From NCBI GenBank assembly GCA_016302185.1, contig JAEDOC010000057.1:1-12088 (forward strand): a stretch of 12,088 bases of DNA. Reading direction: 5' to 3'. Positions 1 to 6,541 of the stretch are shown here, one piece after another (position 1 is the stretch's first letter; every line of letters starts with the position of its first letter). The stretch is from Clostridium sp. GTDB taxonomy: Bacteria; Bacillota; Clostridia; Lachnospirales; Lachnospiraceae. The position numbers were made by a program, and so were the translations under genes. Below the pieces are notes generated by a model. It worked only from the letters and a program-made list of their open reading frames with translations, ran no database searches and was not told the DNA's origin.

Positions 1-178
1 GCATTTTATCTCCAGCTGCGTGTCCCCTCGTGTTGTTCATCTCGTGGAGTCCATTAACATCTATATAAACGCAAGATAACGCCTGATTGCATATTGAAGA
101 ATACCATTCTGATCGGTCTGTCAGTAAAGAGTAGCGGAACTGTAAGCAGTAATGCAACGAAAGTGACCGTCTGTTCAT
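1..178 (-). CDS. GGDEF-domain protein (diguanylate cyclase-like), 5' part only
   Basis: Reading leftward from the ATG at 178-176 the frame stays open for 59 codons to the window edge, so the 3' part is missing. Residues 38-57 read as the first half of a GGDEF domain: YIDVNGLHEMNN, then a GH-x2-GD turn (G52, H53, G56, D57), matching the family pattern with D40 in the metal-binding position. GGDEF domains make cyclic di-GMP or are degenerate sensors of it. The catalytic GG(D/E)EF loop lies outside the window, so activity cannot be judged. The start is supported by an AAAGGA ribosome site about 11 bases upstream and by an in-frame stop at 203-205, which is the rlmCD stop. Only about 35 residues precede the motif, and the usual D-x-LTGL-x-NR opening helix is not recognisable, so there is no room for an N-terminal sensor domain. 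The gene starts 24 bases after rlmCD and is probably cotranscribed with it. Confidence 0.72.
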   Translation of the reverse strand, partial: MNRRSLSLHYCLQFRYSLLTDRSEWYSSICNQALSCVYIDVNGLHEMNNTRGHAAGDKM

Positions 179-202
179 CCAGATATTTTTCCTTTCATGT
201 GT

Positions 203-1591
203 TTATCCATCTGCCAACTGGTTTCTGGAAAAGCGACGTACTTTTGTCAGCAATACTACCGTTTCCACATGCCCACTCATCGGAAACATGTCACAGCACC
301 GCACCCGCTTCACCTCGTACCCTCGCTCCCCTAAATATTTCACATCCCGGGCCAGGGTGGAGGAATCGCAGCTGACATAGACCACCCGCTTCGGCGACAT
401 CTTCACGATAGTGTCCAGGCAGACGGGATCGCAGCCCTTTCTGGGCGGATCGACCACGATGACATCTGCATAGATCTGATGCGCTTCATACTGCTGCGGC
501 AGCACCTCCTCAGCCTTTCCAACGAAAAACCGGGCATTTTCAATGCCATTTAACTGCGCATTCCGACGAGCGTCCTCGATGGCCGGAGGCACAATCTCCA
601 CGCCGTATACCTGCTTCGCCTTCTGCGCCAGAAACAAGGAGATGGTTCCGATCCCGCAGTAAAGATCCCAGACCGTCTCACCTCCGGTTAATCCGGCATA
701 TTCTAACGCCGTCTCATAGATACGTCTGGTCTGCACCGGATTCACCTGATAGAATGATAAGGGAGAAATCTGATATTTCACGTTTCCAATATAGTCCGTG
801 ATATAACCGGGGCCGTAAAGATTGACTACCTCGTTGCCCATAATCACATTGGTTTTTTCTGTATTAATGTTGCAGGAGATGCTGGTCATGCCAGGAATCT
901 CCTTTAATACCTCCACAAATCGTTCCGCCGCCGGGAGTTTTTTTTGATTAATAACCAGACATACCATCAGCTCACCGGTGACAAAGCCCTTGCGAATCAG
1001 CGCATGGCGCAGAGTTCCCGTATGGGTTTCTTCATCATAGGGAGCGATGCCCTTCTCTTCCATCACCGCTTTGATTTTCTCCAGAATCAACCGGTTTTCC
1101 TCCACTCCCAGAAGGCAGTCCTCACTCTCAATGATACAGTGAGTGCGGCCCGCATAAAATCCGGCAATGATACGGCCATCCTTATCCCGGCCAAAGGGAA
1201 ACTGGGCCTTATTCCGGTAACGCCAGGGATTCTCCATTCCCAGAATGGGCTCCATCGGCACCTCCGAAAGTCCCCCGATCCGTTTTAAATGATTGAGTAC
1301 CTTTCGCTCCTTGAAACGAAGCTGTTCAGCGTAATTCAGCATCTGCAGCTGACATCCGCCGCAGCGGCGGGCAGAGGGACATCTTGCCTCCACCCGGCTC
1401 TGGGACGGCTCCAGAATCCGGACCAGTCTGGCAAAGCCATAGTTTTTCTTCATCTTCATGGCCCCCGCTTCAATCCGGTCACCAATGACCGCATCCTTGA
1501 CAAACCAGATATAACCATCCAGACGACCGATACCGGATCCATCCTCACTCATATCCTCAATCACAAGTTCAAATACATCATTCTTTTTCAT
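203..1591 (-). CDS. rlmCD: 23S rRNA (uracil-C5)-methyltransferase, RlmD/RlmCD (RumA) family
   Basis: This protein uses S-adenosylmethionine to methylate C5 of uracils in 23S rRNA (U1939 in E. coli RlmD; the single Gram-positive RlmCD enzyme is known to do U747 and U1939). The 462-residue protein has an N-terminal TRAM-like RNA-binding domain (about 1-62). Four cysteines fit the 4Fe-4S site (C71, C77, C80, then C159), as in RumA. The methyltransferase core carries FYQVNP (280-285), the SAM loop DLYCGIGT (309-316), DPPRKG (381-386), the catalytic nucleophile C408 in YVSCDS, and the C-terminal HVETV with E443 as the likely general base. All expected key residues are present. I chose ATG 1591 over the upstream in-frame ATG at 1612 because an AGGGAG site sits five bases before it. 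It follows the UPF0340 gene by 53 bases and precedes the GGDEF gene by 24. The exact target uracils cannot be read from sequence. Confidence 0.93.
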   Translation of the reverse strand: MKKNDVFELVIEDMSEDGSGIGRLDGYIWFVKDAVIGDRIEAGAMKMKKNYGFARLVRILEPSQSRVEARCPSARRCGGCQLQMLNYAEQLRFKERKVLNHLKRIGGLSEVPMEPILGMENPWRYRNKAQFPFGRDKDGRIIAGFYAGRTHCIIESEDCLLGVEENRLILEKIKAVMEEKGIAPYDEETHTGTLRHALIRKGFVTGELMVCLVINQKKLPAAERFVEVLKEIPGMTSISCNINTEKTNVIMGNEVVNLYGPGYITDYIGNVKYQISPLSFYQVNPVQTRRIYETALEYAGLTGGETVWDLYCGIGTISLFLAQKAKQVYGVEIVPPAIEDARRNAQLNGIENARFFVGKAEEVLPQQYEAHQIYADVIVVDPPRKGCDPVCLDTIVKMSPKRVVYVSCDSSTLARDVKYLGERGYEVKRVRCCDMFPMSGHVETVVLLTKVRRFSRNQLADG

Positions 1592-1644
1592 AGTCTCTCC
1601 CTGTTTTTCCACGCAGTTTCTTTTCTTGCCTTTCCGGCTGTCAG

Positions 1645-2244
1645 TTACAGATATTTTGCCCGCTCTCCGCCAATGTACTTTAACCTTGTTCTCGCGCAGG
1701 TCACATGAGCGGTACCAATCTCCCGCACGGAGGTCCGCACCGGAACCGCTACCGGCCGTAAATGCATGCCAATAAAGGTATCACCAATGTCTATTCCCGC
1801 ATGGGCCTGGATACGCTCCACCGCCACCGGATGAGCCATTCCAGCATAAGCAGCCGTGGCAAAGGAACCGCCGGCCTTCAGCTGCGGAACCACATTGACC
1901 ATCTCCAGGCCGTACCGGAGGGCAGTCTCCTCCTCCACAATCAGTGCCCGGTTCAAATGCTCGCAGCACTGGGCCGCCAGATAGATTCCACGCGGCTTCA
2001 ATTCCGCCATGATTGCTTCATACACCGCCTGCCCAATCTCCGCACTGGAATAGGAGCCAATCCGATGGGATGCAATCTCGCTGGAGGAGCAGCCCACCAC
2101 CAGAATCTGTCCCTGCTTTATATTTGACGCTTCTAAAAGCTCCCATACCACCCGGCGAACCTCGTCCTGAATCTGCCGTAACTGCTCTCCCGATTCCTTT
2201 TCCTCGGAGATTCCCTTTCCCACCGTCTGCACCTTGTTCTCCAT
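1645..2244 (-). CDS. UPF0340 / TIGR01440 family protein (YwlG-like)
   Basis: The 199-residue protein matches the UPF0340 family (B. subtilis YwlG), whose biochemical role is not established. Family-typical blocks are VVGCSSSEI (49-57), the QCCEHLNRAL block (92-101) followed by acidic residues, GGSFATAAY (125-133), and a conserved C-terminal half with G-D-T-F-I-G-M-H-L-R-P (154-164). The two cysteines C93-C94 next to E95-H96 could form a metal or redox site, but that is inference. No signal peptide or membrane segment is seen, so it is probably cytosolic. Start ATG 2244 has an AGAGAGGATAGGA purine tract upstream. The longer frame from 2310 begins inside a stem-loop and has no ribosome site. 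The first 20 or so residues are charged and poorly conserved, so the protein is slightly longer than the roughly 180-residue family norm. It lies between aroC and rlmCD in the same orientation. Confidence 0.85.
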   Translation of the reverse strand: MENKVQTVGKGISEEKESGEQLRQIQDEVRRVVWELLEASNIKQGQILVVGCSSSEIASHRIGSYSSAEIGQAVYEAIMAELKPRGIYLAAQCCEHLNRALIVEEETALRYGLEMVNVVPQLKAGGSFATAAYAGMAHPVAVERIQAHAGIDIGDTFIGMHLRPVAVPVRTSVREIGTAHVTCARTRLKYIGGERAKYL

Positions 2245-2284
2245 TTTTCCTATCCTCTCTCTGATTCCTGATTCCCCTCTATAC

Positions 2285-2335
2285 AAAAGCAGGCGCAGCA
2301 AATTTACCATAAATCATTTTGCCGCACCTTCTTTT
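2285..2335 (-). terminator. Stem-loop between aroC and the UPF0340 gene; possible weak terminator or attenuator
   Basis: Two arms, 2285-2302 and 2318-2335, pair along 18 positions. In the minus-strand RNA there is one A-G mismatch and two G-U wobbles, and the loop is 15 bases. The outer arms are A4/T4 runs, and on the minus strand the stem closes with CTTTT followed by GTAT. The stem is strong but the U-run is short, so it could be a partial terminator, an attenuator or an RNA-stabilising end. It lies 47 bases downstream of the aroC stop. No convincing sigma-A promoter is visible between it and the UPF0340 start, so the downstream genes probably depend on readthrough. Confidence 0.5.
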
Positions 2336-2382
2336 ATCTTCTGTCTTTCCTACGTTATCATCCTGCCAATTGCTTCGAATTC

Positions 2383-3495
2383 TTATTCTTCCCGTTCCAT
2401 CGCATAAAACATCTGAATCCGATCCAGTCTGGCCGTCATGCCTGCCAGCAGAAGATCCGCTGCTGCAAACGCCGCCATCGCCTCCACAACCACAACCGCA
2501 CGGGGAACAATAATCGGATCGTGACGTCCTTTTATGCTGATCTCGATTTCCTCTCCGTCCCGATTCACGGTCTGCTGCGGTGCCGCAATCGACGGAGTTG
2601 GCTTGAAGGCTGCACGAAAGATTACCTCACTTCCGTCACTGATGCCGCCCAGAATTCCTCCCGCATGGTTTGTCTTTTTGGTAATCTGCCCGTCTTCACA
2701 GCAAAAAGCATCATTGTTCTCCGATCCACTCATACGAGCGGCTTCAAATCCTGCCCCGATCTCAAAGCCCTTCACCGCTCCGATGGAGCAGATTGCCTTC
2801 GCCAGACTGGCACTGAGCTTCTCAAATACCGGATCCCCGATGCCGGCAGGCAGACCGCTGATACGGCATTCCACAATACCGCCCACCGAATCCTTCTGCG
2901 CCATCATCTGTTCCAGATATGCTTCTGCTTCCACTGCCGCTTCGGCATCCGGCATGCAGAGTTTATTCTTCTCACATTCCGCCAGATCAAACCGTTCCGG
3001 GCTGACTGTTACCGGCCCGATCGCCTGACTGTAGGCCTGTACCTTTACTCCCAGGGATTCCAGAAGCTTGCAGGCCACCGCACCGGCAGCTACCCGGCCG
3101 ATGGTCTCCCGCCCGGAAGAACGGCCGCCTCCCCGGTAATCGCGAAATCCATACTTCTCATCAAAGGTATAGTCCGCATGACCGGGACGATAATAACCGG
3201 CAATCTCACTGTAATCCTTTGAATGCTGATCCTGATTTCGCACCAGCATGGAAATTGGCGTTCCTGTTGTCTTTCCTTCAAACACGCCAGAGAGAATCTC
3301 TACCGTATCACTCTCACTGCGCTTCGTCGTAAAACGGCTCTGCCCCGGCTTTCTCCGATCCAGATACCGCTGAATATCCTCTTCTGTCAACGGAAGACCA
3401 GCCGGACAGCCATCCACCACCACACCGACACCTGCTCCGTGAGATTCTCCCCAGGTGGTCATCGTCAGGATTCTTCCATATGTCGAACCTGCCAT
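2383..3495 (-). CDS. aroC: Chorismate synthase
   Basis: AroC catalyses the last step of the shikimate pathway, 5-enolpyruvylshikimate-3-phosphate to chorismate, using reduced FMN. The 370-residue protein shows all three family signatures: GESHG with H19 near the N-terminus, the glycine/arginine block GGGRSSGRETIGR (122-134), and RHDP (324-327) leading into a hydrophobic helix. GHADYTF (105-111) contributes the second conserved histidine (H106). Length is typical and no key residue is missing. The start has an AAGGAG site that overlaps the stop codon of the preceding lactonase gene. The gap is nine bases and the spacing to ATG is 12, so translation of the two is probably coupled. The FMN reductase needed by monofunctional enzymes is not in the window. 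The gene is followed by a stem-loop. Identification is secure. Confidence 0.97.
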   Translation of the reverse strand: MAGSTYGRILTMTTWGESHGAGVGVVVDGCPAGLPLTEEDIQRYLDRRKPGQSRFTTKRSESDTVEILSGVFEGKTTGTPISMLVRNQDQHSKDYSEIAGYYRPGHADYTFDEKYGFRDYRGGGRSSGRETIGRVAAGAVACKLLESLGVKVQAYSQAIGPVTVSPERFDLAECEKNKLCMPDAEAAVEAEAYLEQMMAQKDSVGGIVECRISGLPAGIGDPVFEKLSASLAKAICSIGAVKGFEIGAGFEAARMSGSENNDAFCCEDGQITKKTNHAGGILGGISDGSEVIFRAAFKPTPSIAAPQQTVNRDGEEIEISIKGRHDPIIVPRAVVVVEAMAAFAAADLLLAGMTARLDRIQMFYAMEREE

Positions 3496-3504
3496 AACTG
3501 TCTG

Positions 3505-4590
3505 TTACTCCTTCCCCTGCTTTCCTGCCTTCGGCATCTTCGTGATCACGCAGCAGTTCGGCTCATTGACCGGAATACTTCTGTGGCACATTACCAGAAG
3601 TCCCTTCTCATAATCCACCTCAAAGAATGAAATATCATTCGTTCCATGGTTAATGGAGGCCAGATGCTTCCGATCCGGGAAGATGGCGATATCCTTGGGA
3701 TAATCCCCACTGATAGGCAGGCAGCAGATCAGTGTCAGGAGTCCCGTATCCTCATCTCTGGAATAAACACTGACAGAATTATCTCCCGCATTGCTGCAAT
3801 ATAAATATTTCTCATCCTCCGACATCCGGATGGCGCAGGCCGCAGTCAACTGGCTTAAACGCTGCGGTGCCGTGGAGGTAATTGTCTGAATCTTCTCGAT
3901 CTTCGGCGCACGGAAGCCTTCCTCATACTCATAAGTAAAGACATCAATCACATTCTTTACCTCGTACATCAGGTAGAGGAACCGGCCGTCCTTACTGAAG
4001 ATAAAATGTCTCGGCGCAGATTCCAGCTCGCAGCGAATGGCATCCACCACGGTCATTGTTCCCTTTACCTCATCAAAACGGTAAATCTTTACCTGATCAA
4101 TTCCTAAGTCCGCTACCATGACGAAATTGCCGTCCGGTGTTCTTCTGCCGCAGCTGACATGGGGACGGAAGGTACGTTCCGCTACGCTTCCCAGGCCTTT
4201 ATGGTATACACCGTCGGTAATCTCACCTACGGTTCCGTCCGGATTCAGCCGAAGCACGGTCTCTTTGCCGTCATGATAGCCGGACACAAAGATAAACTTA
4301 TCCTCTGCATCAGTCGAAATATGACAGCCGCGCATTCCTTTGATATTCTTGCTGTTCAAACGGGCCAGCGCACCGTTCTCCAGAATCCGGAACGATACAA
4401 TTCCCTCATCCGCGATGGAATACAGTGTTCTTCCGTCACTGGAAACTGTTAAATAAGAAGAATTGTCTACCTCCTCCTCACAGCGGTACTTAAAGCTTCC
4501 ATCCTTTACGTCCACATCATATACGGTAATTCCCTTTGCCTTTCCGTTATAGGAATAGGAACCCACATATGCCATATATCTATCCTGCAT
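3505..4590 (-). CDS. pgl: Lactonase, 7-bladed beta-propeller (6-phosphogluconolactonase family)
   Basis: The 361-residue protein belongs to the YbhE/Pgl beta-propeller lactonases (Pfam Lactonase family). The E. coli member hydrolyses 6-phosphogluconolactone in the oxidative pentose phosphate pathway. Repeated blade units are visible: YLTVSSDGRTLYSI (46-59), CHISTDAEDKFIFVSGY (89-105), FRPHVS...TPDGNFVMVADLG (141-163), APRHFIFSKDGRFLYLMYE (192-210), AIRMSEDEKYLYCSNAGDNSVSVY (253-276) and DIAIFPDRKHLASINHGTNDIS (300-321). Conserved H144, R194 and H195 are at expected active-face positions. No signal peptide is present. ATG 4590 has an AAGGAGG site nine bases upstream. The in-frame ATG at 4722 would place the promoter inside the coding region and is rejected. 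The substrate could be another lactone, since the family is broad. It is the first gene of the minus-strand unit and is tightly coupled to aroC. Confidence 0.85.
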   Translation of the reverse strand: MQDRYMAYVGSYSYNGKAKGITVYDVDVKDGSFKYRCEEEVDNSSYLTVSSDGRTLYSIADEGIVSFRILENGALARLNSKNIKGMRGCHISTDAEDKFIFVSGYHDGKETVLRLNPDGTVGEITDGVYHKGLGSVAERTFRPHVSCGRRTPDGNFVMVADLGIDQVKIYRFDEVKGTMTVVDAIRCELESAPRHFIFSKDGRFLYLMYEVKNVIDVFTYEYEEGFRAPKIEKIQTITSTAPQRLSQLTAACAIRMSEDEKYLYCSNAGDNSVSVYSRDEDTGLLTLICCLPISGDYPKDIAIFPDRKHLASINHGTNDISFFEVDYEKGLLVMCHRSIPVNEPNCCVITKMPKAGKQGKE

Positions 4591-4599
4591 GATCCGTCT

Positions 4600-4606
4600 C
4601 CTCCTT
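4600..4606 (-). promoter_or_regulatory. Ribosome binding site deciding the lactonase start
   Basis: On the minus strand the sequence reads AAGGAGG, nine bases before ATG 4590. It is the only strong site near any candidate start and rules out the 44-residue-longer frame opening at 4722. Confidence 0.85.
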
Positions 4607-4659
4607 GATTTCCTTTGCCATAAATTCGCTTTTTCCACTTTTGACGAAACTTTAACAAC

Positions 4660-4688
4660 ATTATCTTCTTTTTTTTCCTCCTTGTCAA
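4660..4688 (-). promoter_or_regulatory. Sigma-A type promoter for the lactonase-aroC unit
   Basis: On the minus strand, TTGACA (4683-4688) is separated by 17 bases from GATAAT (4660-4665), one base off the -10 consensus. The spacer is A-rich. The predicted RNA start is near 4653, leaving a leader of about 60 bases before the ATG at 4590. It faces away from the pot promoter, with about 60 bases between the two -35 boxes. Confidence 0.8.
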
Positions 4689-4748
4689 TGACTCCGGGCC
4701 CGGTTCTTTGCTGTTTTGACATTTTTTTCTCATTCTGTTTTCTTTCTA

Positions 4749-4776
4749 TTGACAGGAGGGTACATTACTGTATAAT
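4749..4776 (+). promoter_or_regulatory. Consensus sigma-A promoter of the pot operon
   Basis: TTGACA (4749-4754), a 16-base spacer and TATAAT (4771-4776) match both consensus hexamers fully. The spacer is one base shorter than the optimum. Predicted transcription starts near 4783, giving a leader of roughly 70 bases before the regulator start codon. A promoter this strong is expected to need repression, which fits the inverted repeat directly after it. Confidence 0.85.
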
Positions 4777-4786
4777 GGAACTTGCC

Positions 4787-4811
4787 TGAAGTTTAGAAAT
4801 AATAAACTTCA
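4787..4811. promoter_or_regulatory. Candidate operator: perfect inverted repeat just downstream of the pot promoter
   Basis: TGAAGTTTA (4787-4795) and its exact complement TAAACTTCA (4803-4811) flank a 7-base A/T-rich centre. Half-site centres are about 16 bases apart, so a protein dimer could bind both. The repeat begins about four bases after the predicted RNA start, a typical roadblock or occlusion position. The first gene downstream encodes an XRE-cupin regulator, the likely ligand-responsive binder. In RNA it would form a weak A/U-rich hairpin with no U-tract, so a terminator is unlikely. Binding by that regulator is inference. Confidence 0.65.
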
Positions 4812-4840
4812 AAATTAACGTTACGAAACAATTCAGGAAA

Positions 4841-4847
4841 AAGGAGG
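4841..4847 (+). promoter_or_regulatory. Ribosome binding site setting a GTG start for the regulator
   Basis: AAGGAGG, a full match to the 16S tail, lies seven bases before GTG 4855. The spacing and strength make the non-ATG start convincing. Confidence 0.88.
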
Positions 4848-4854
4848 TGCTCCC

Positions 4855-5388
4855 GTGAGTATCGGAGGCAGACTGAAGGAGCTGCGGGTTTTAAAGGGAC
4901 TTACGCAGGAAGAACTGGCCGATCGCGCAGAGCTTTCCAAAGGTTTTATCTCCCAGGTGGAACGGGATCTTACCTCCCCATCCATCGCCACTCTCATTGA
5001 TATCCTGCAGTGTCTGGGGACCACCATCGGCGAATTTTTCACCGAGGCGACGGAAGAACAGATTGTCTTTGGAAAAAATGATTATTTTATCAAACAGGAT
5101 AAAGAGCTTTTGAATGAAATCCAGTGGATCATTCCCAATGCTCAGAAAAACACTATGGAGCCCATCCGTCTGACGCTGGAGGCAGGCGGTTCCACCTATC
5201 CGGACACACCGCATGAGGGTGAAGAGTTCGGCTATGTCCTGCAGGGCACTGTCTCTATTCATCTTGGCAGCCGCACCTACAAGGCAAAAAAAGGAGAATC
5301 CTTTTATTACACCAGTGACAAAACCCATTACTTATCCAGCCGGACCGGAGCTACTGTCCTTTGGGTCAGCTCCCCGCCCAGCTTCTGA
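4855..5388 (+). CDS. XRE-family regulator with C-terminal cupin domain, probable pot operon regulator
   Basis: The 177-residue protein has an N-terminal helix-turn-helix (about 6-62; TQEELADRAELS then the recognition helix around 29-37, FISQVER) and a C-terminal cupin domain (about 103-175) with the family-typical PHEGEEFGYVLQG (119-131) and GESFYYTSDKTHYL (147-160). XRE-cupin proteins such as E. coli PuuR sense small metabolites. Placement directly ahead of potABCD suggests polyamine sensing, which is inference. The cupin retains only one histidine in its first motif, as is common in this subgroup. Translation starts at GTG with an ideal ribosome site. The gene is the first of the rightward unit and lies 35 bases before potA. 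An exact inverted repeat in its leader suggests autoregulation. Whether it represses or activates cannot be read from sequence. Confidence 0.9.
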   Translation: MSIGGRLKELRVLKGLTQEELADRAELSKGFISQVERDLTSPSIATLIDILQCLGTTIGEFFTEATEEQIVFGKNDYFIKQDKELLNEIQWIIPNAQKNTMEPIRLTLEAGGSTYPDTPHEGEEFGYVLQGTVSIHLGSRTYKAKKGESFYYTSDKTHYLSSRTGATVLWVSSPPSF

Positions 5389-5423
5389 TAGGCACCTTTT
5401 ATTCTACAATTCGGAGGAACACT

Positions 5424-6503
5424 ATGAGCCAGCCATTAATTGATTTAGTTCACATCAGCAAACGTTTTGACGACACCCTTGTTCTGGATGATCTCTGCCT
5501 GTCCGTGAAGGAGAATTCCTTTGTGACCCTGCTGGGTCCCAGCGGCTGCGGCAAGACCACCACACTCCGGATTATCGGCGGTTTTGAAACACCGGATCAG
5601 GGAAATGTAATCTTTGCAGGCAATGATATTACCAAGCTTCCGCCCAACAAGAGGCAGTTAAATACCGTTTTCCAGAAGTATGCGCTGTTTCCCCATATGA
5701 GCATCGCAGACAATATCGCCTTTGGCTTAAAAATCAAGAATAAACCCAAGGCCTATATTGATGACAAGATTAAATACGCTTTAAAACTTGTTAACCTGGA
5801 CGGCTTCGAGGACCGCTCCATCGATTCCTTAAGCGGCGGCCAGCAGCAGCGTATCGCCATCGCCCGCGCCATTGTCAACGAGCCGAAGGTTCTCCTTCTG
5901 GATGAGCCGCTGGGCGCTCTGGATCTGAAGCTTCGTCAGGACATGCAGTACGAATTGATCCGTCTGAAAAATGAGCTGGGCATTACCTTTATCTATGTAA
6001 CTCATGACCAGGAAGAGGCGCTGACCATGTCCGATACCATCGTTGTCATGAATCAGGGCTATATCCAGCAGATGGGCTCTCCGGAACAGATTTACAATGA
6101 GCCCGAGAACGCCTTTGTTGCCGATTTCATCGGAGAGAGCAACATCGTGGACGGCATCATGCTGCAGGATGAGCTGGTAGAGATCTTCGGCGCCCGTTTT
6201 GCCTGCGTGGATAAAGGCTTTCGCAGGAACCAGCCGGTGGACGTAGTGATCCGCCCGGAGGACATCGACTTAGTCAAACCGGAGGACGGCACCCTGCAGG
6301 GCGTTGTGACCCATTTAATCTTCAAGGGCGTTCACTATGAGATGGAGGTGACCACACCGGACGGCTTTGAGTGGCTGGTTCACAGCACTGACATGTTCCC
6401 GGTAGGCGAGAAGGTGGGCATCCATGTGGAGCCCTTCGACATCCAGATCATGAACAAACCGGAATCCGAAGATGAGGAGGCCATCGGTGTTGAAGAGATC
6501 TGA
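5424..6503 (+). CDS. potA: Spermidine/putrescine ABC transporter ATP-binding protein
   Basis: PotA hydrolyses ATP on the cytoplasmic side to drive polyamine import. The 359-residue protein shows Walker A GPSGCGKT (38-45), Q-loop Q84, signature LSGGQQQR (136-143), Walker B VLLLDEP (156-162), D-loop GALD (164-167) and switch H194 in VTHDQEE. A C-terminal TOBE regulatory domain follows (about 240-342), including VVIRPEDI (274-281). The acidic last 14 residues look disordered. ATG 5424 is chosen over an in-frame ATG at 5361, which overlaps the end of the regulator gene. GGAGGA sits five bases before the chosen start. It is the first transport gene of the operon, and potB follows after 38 bases. 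The family also includes importers of other cations and sugars. The polyamine assignment rests mainly on its partners. Confidence 0.94.
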   Translation: MSQPLIDLVHISKRFDDTLVLDDLCLSVKENSFVTLLGPSGCGKTTTLRIIGGFETPDQGNVIFAGNDITKLPPNKRQLNTVFQKYALFPHMSIADNIAFGLKIKNKPKAYIDDKIKYALKLVNLDGFEDRSIDSLSGGQQQRIAIARAIVNEPKVLLLDEPLGALDLKLRQDMQYELIRLKNELGITFIYVTHDQEEALTMSDTIVVMNQGYIQQMGSPEQIYNEPENAFVADFIGESNIVDGIMLQDELVEIFGARFACVDKGFRRNQPVDVVIRPEDIDLVKPEDGTLQGVVTHLIFKGVHYEMEVTTPDGFEWLVHSTDMFPVGEKVGIHVEPFDIQIMNKPESEDEEAIGVEEI

Positions 6504-6541
6504 TTTTTCTAACGAATGTGAAAAAGGAGGCAGAAGAACGC

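Noticed and set aside
94..375. 93-codon plus-strand frame near the left edge
   Set aside because: It is antisense to the GGDEF start and the end of rlmCD, both of which carry conserved motifs.
2521..3222. 233-codon plus-strand frame
   Set aside because: It is antisense to chorismate synthase, which has full family signatures; the peptide is Cys/His/Arg-rich nonsense.
4591..4722. N-terminal extension of the lactonase from ATG 4722
   Set aside because: It would cover the predicted promoter and a strong ribosome site that serves ATG 4590. The added residues are basic and not family-like.
6518..6541. GTG start for potB, eight residues upstream
   Set aside because: The codons encode the AAGGAGG used by ATG 6542, and no ribosome site precedes the GTG.
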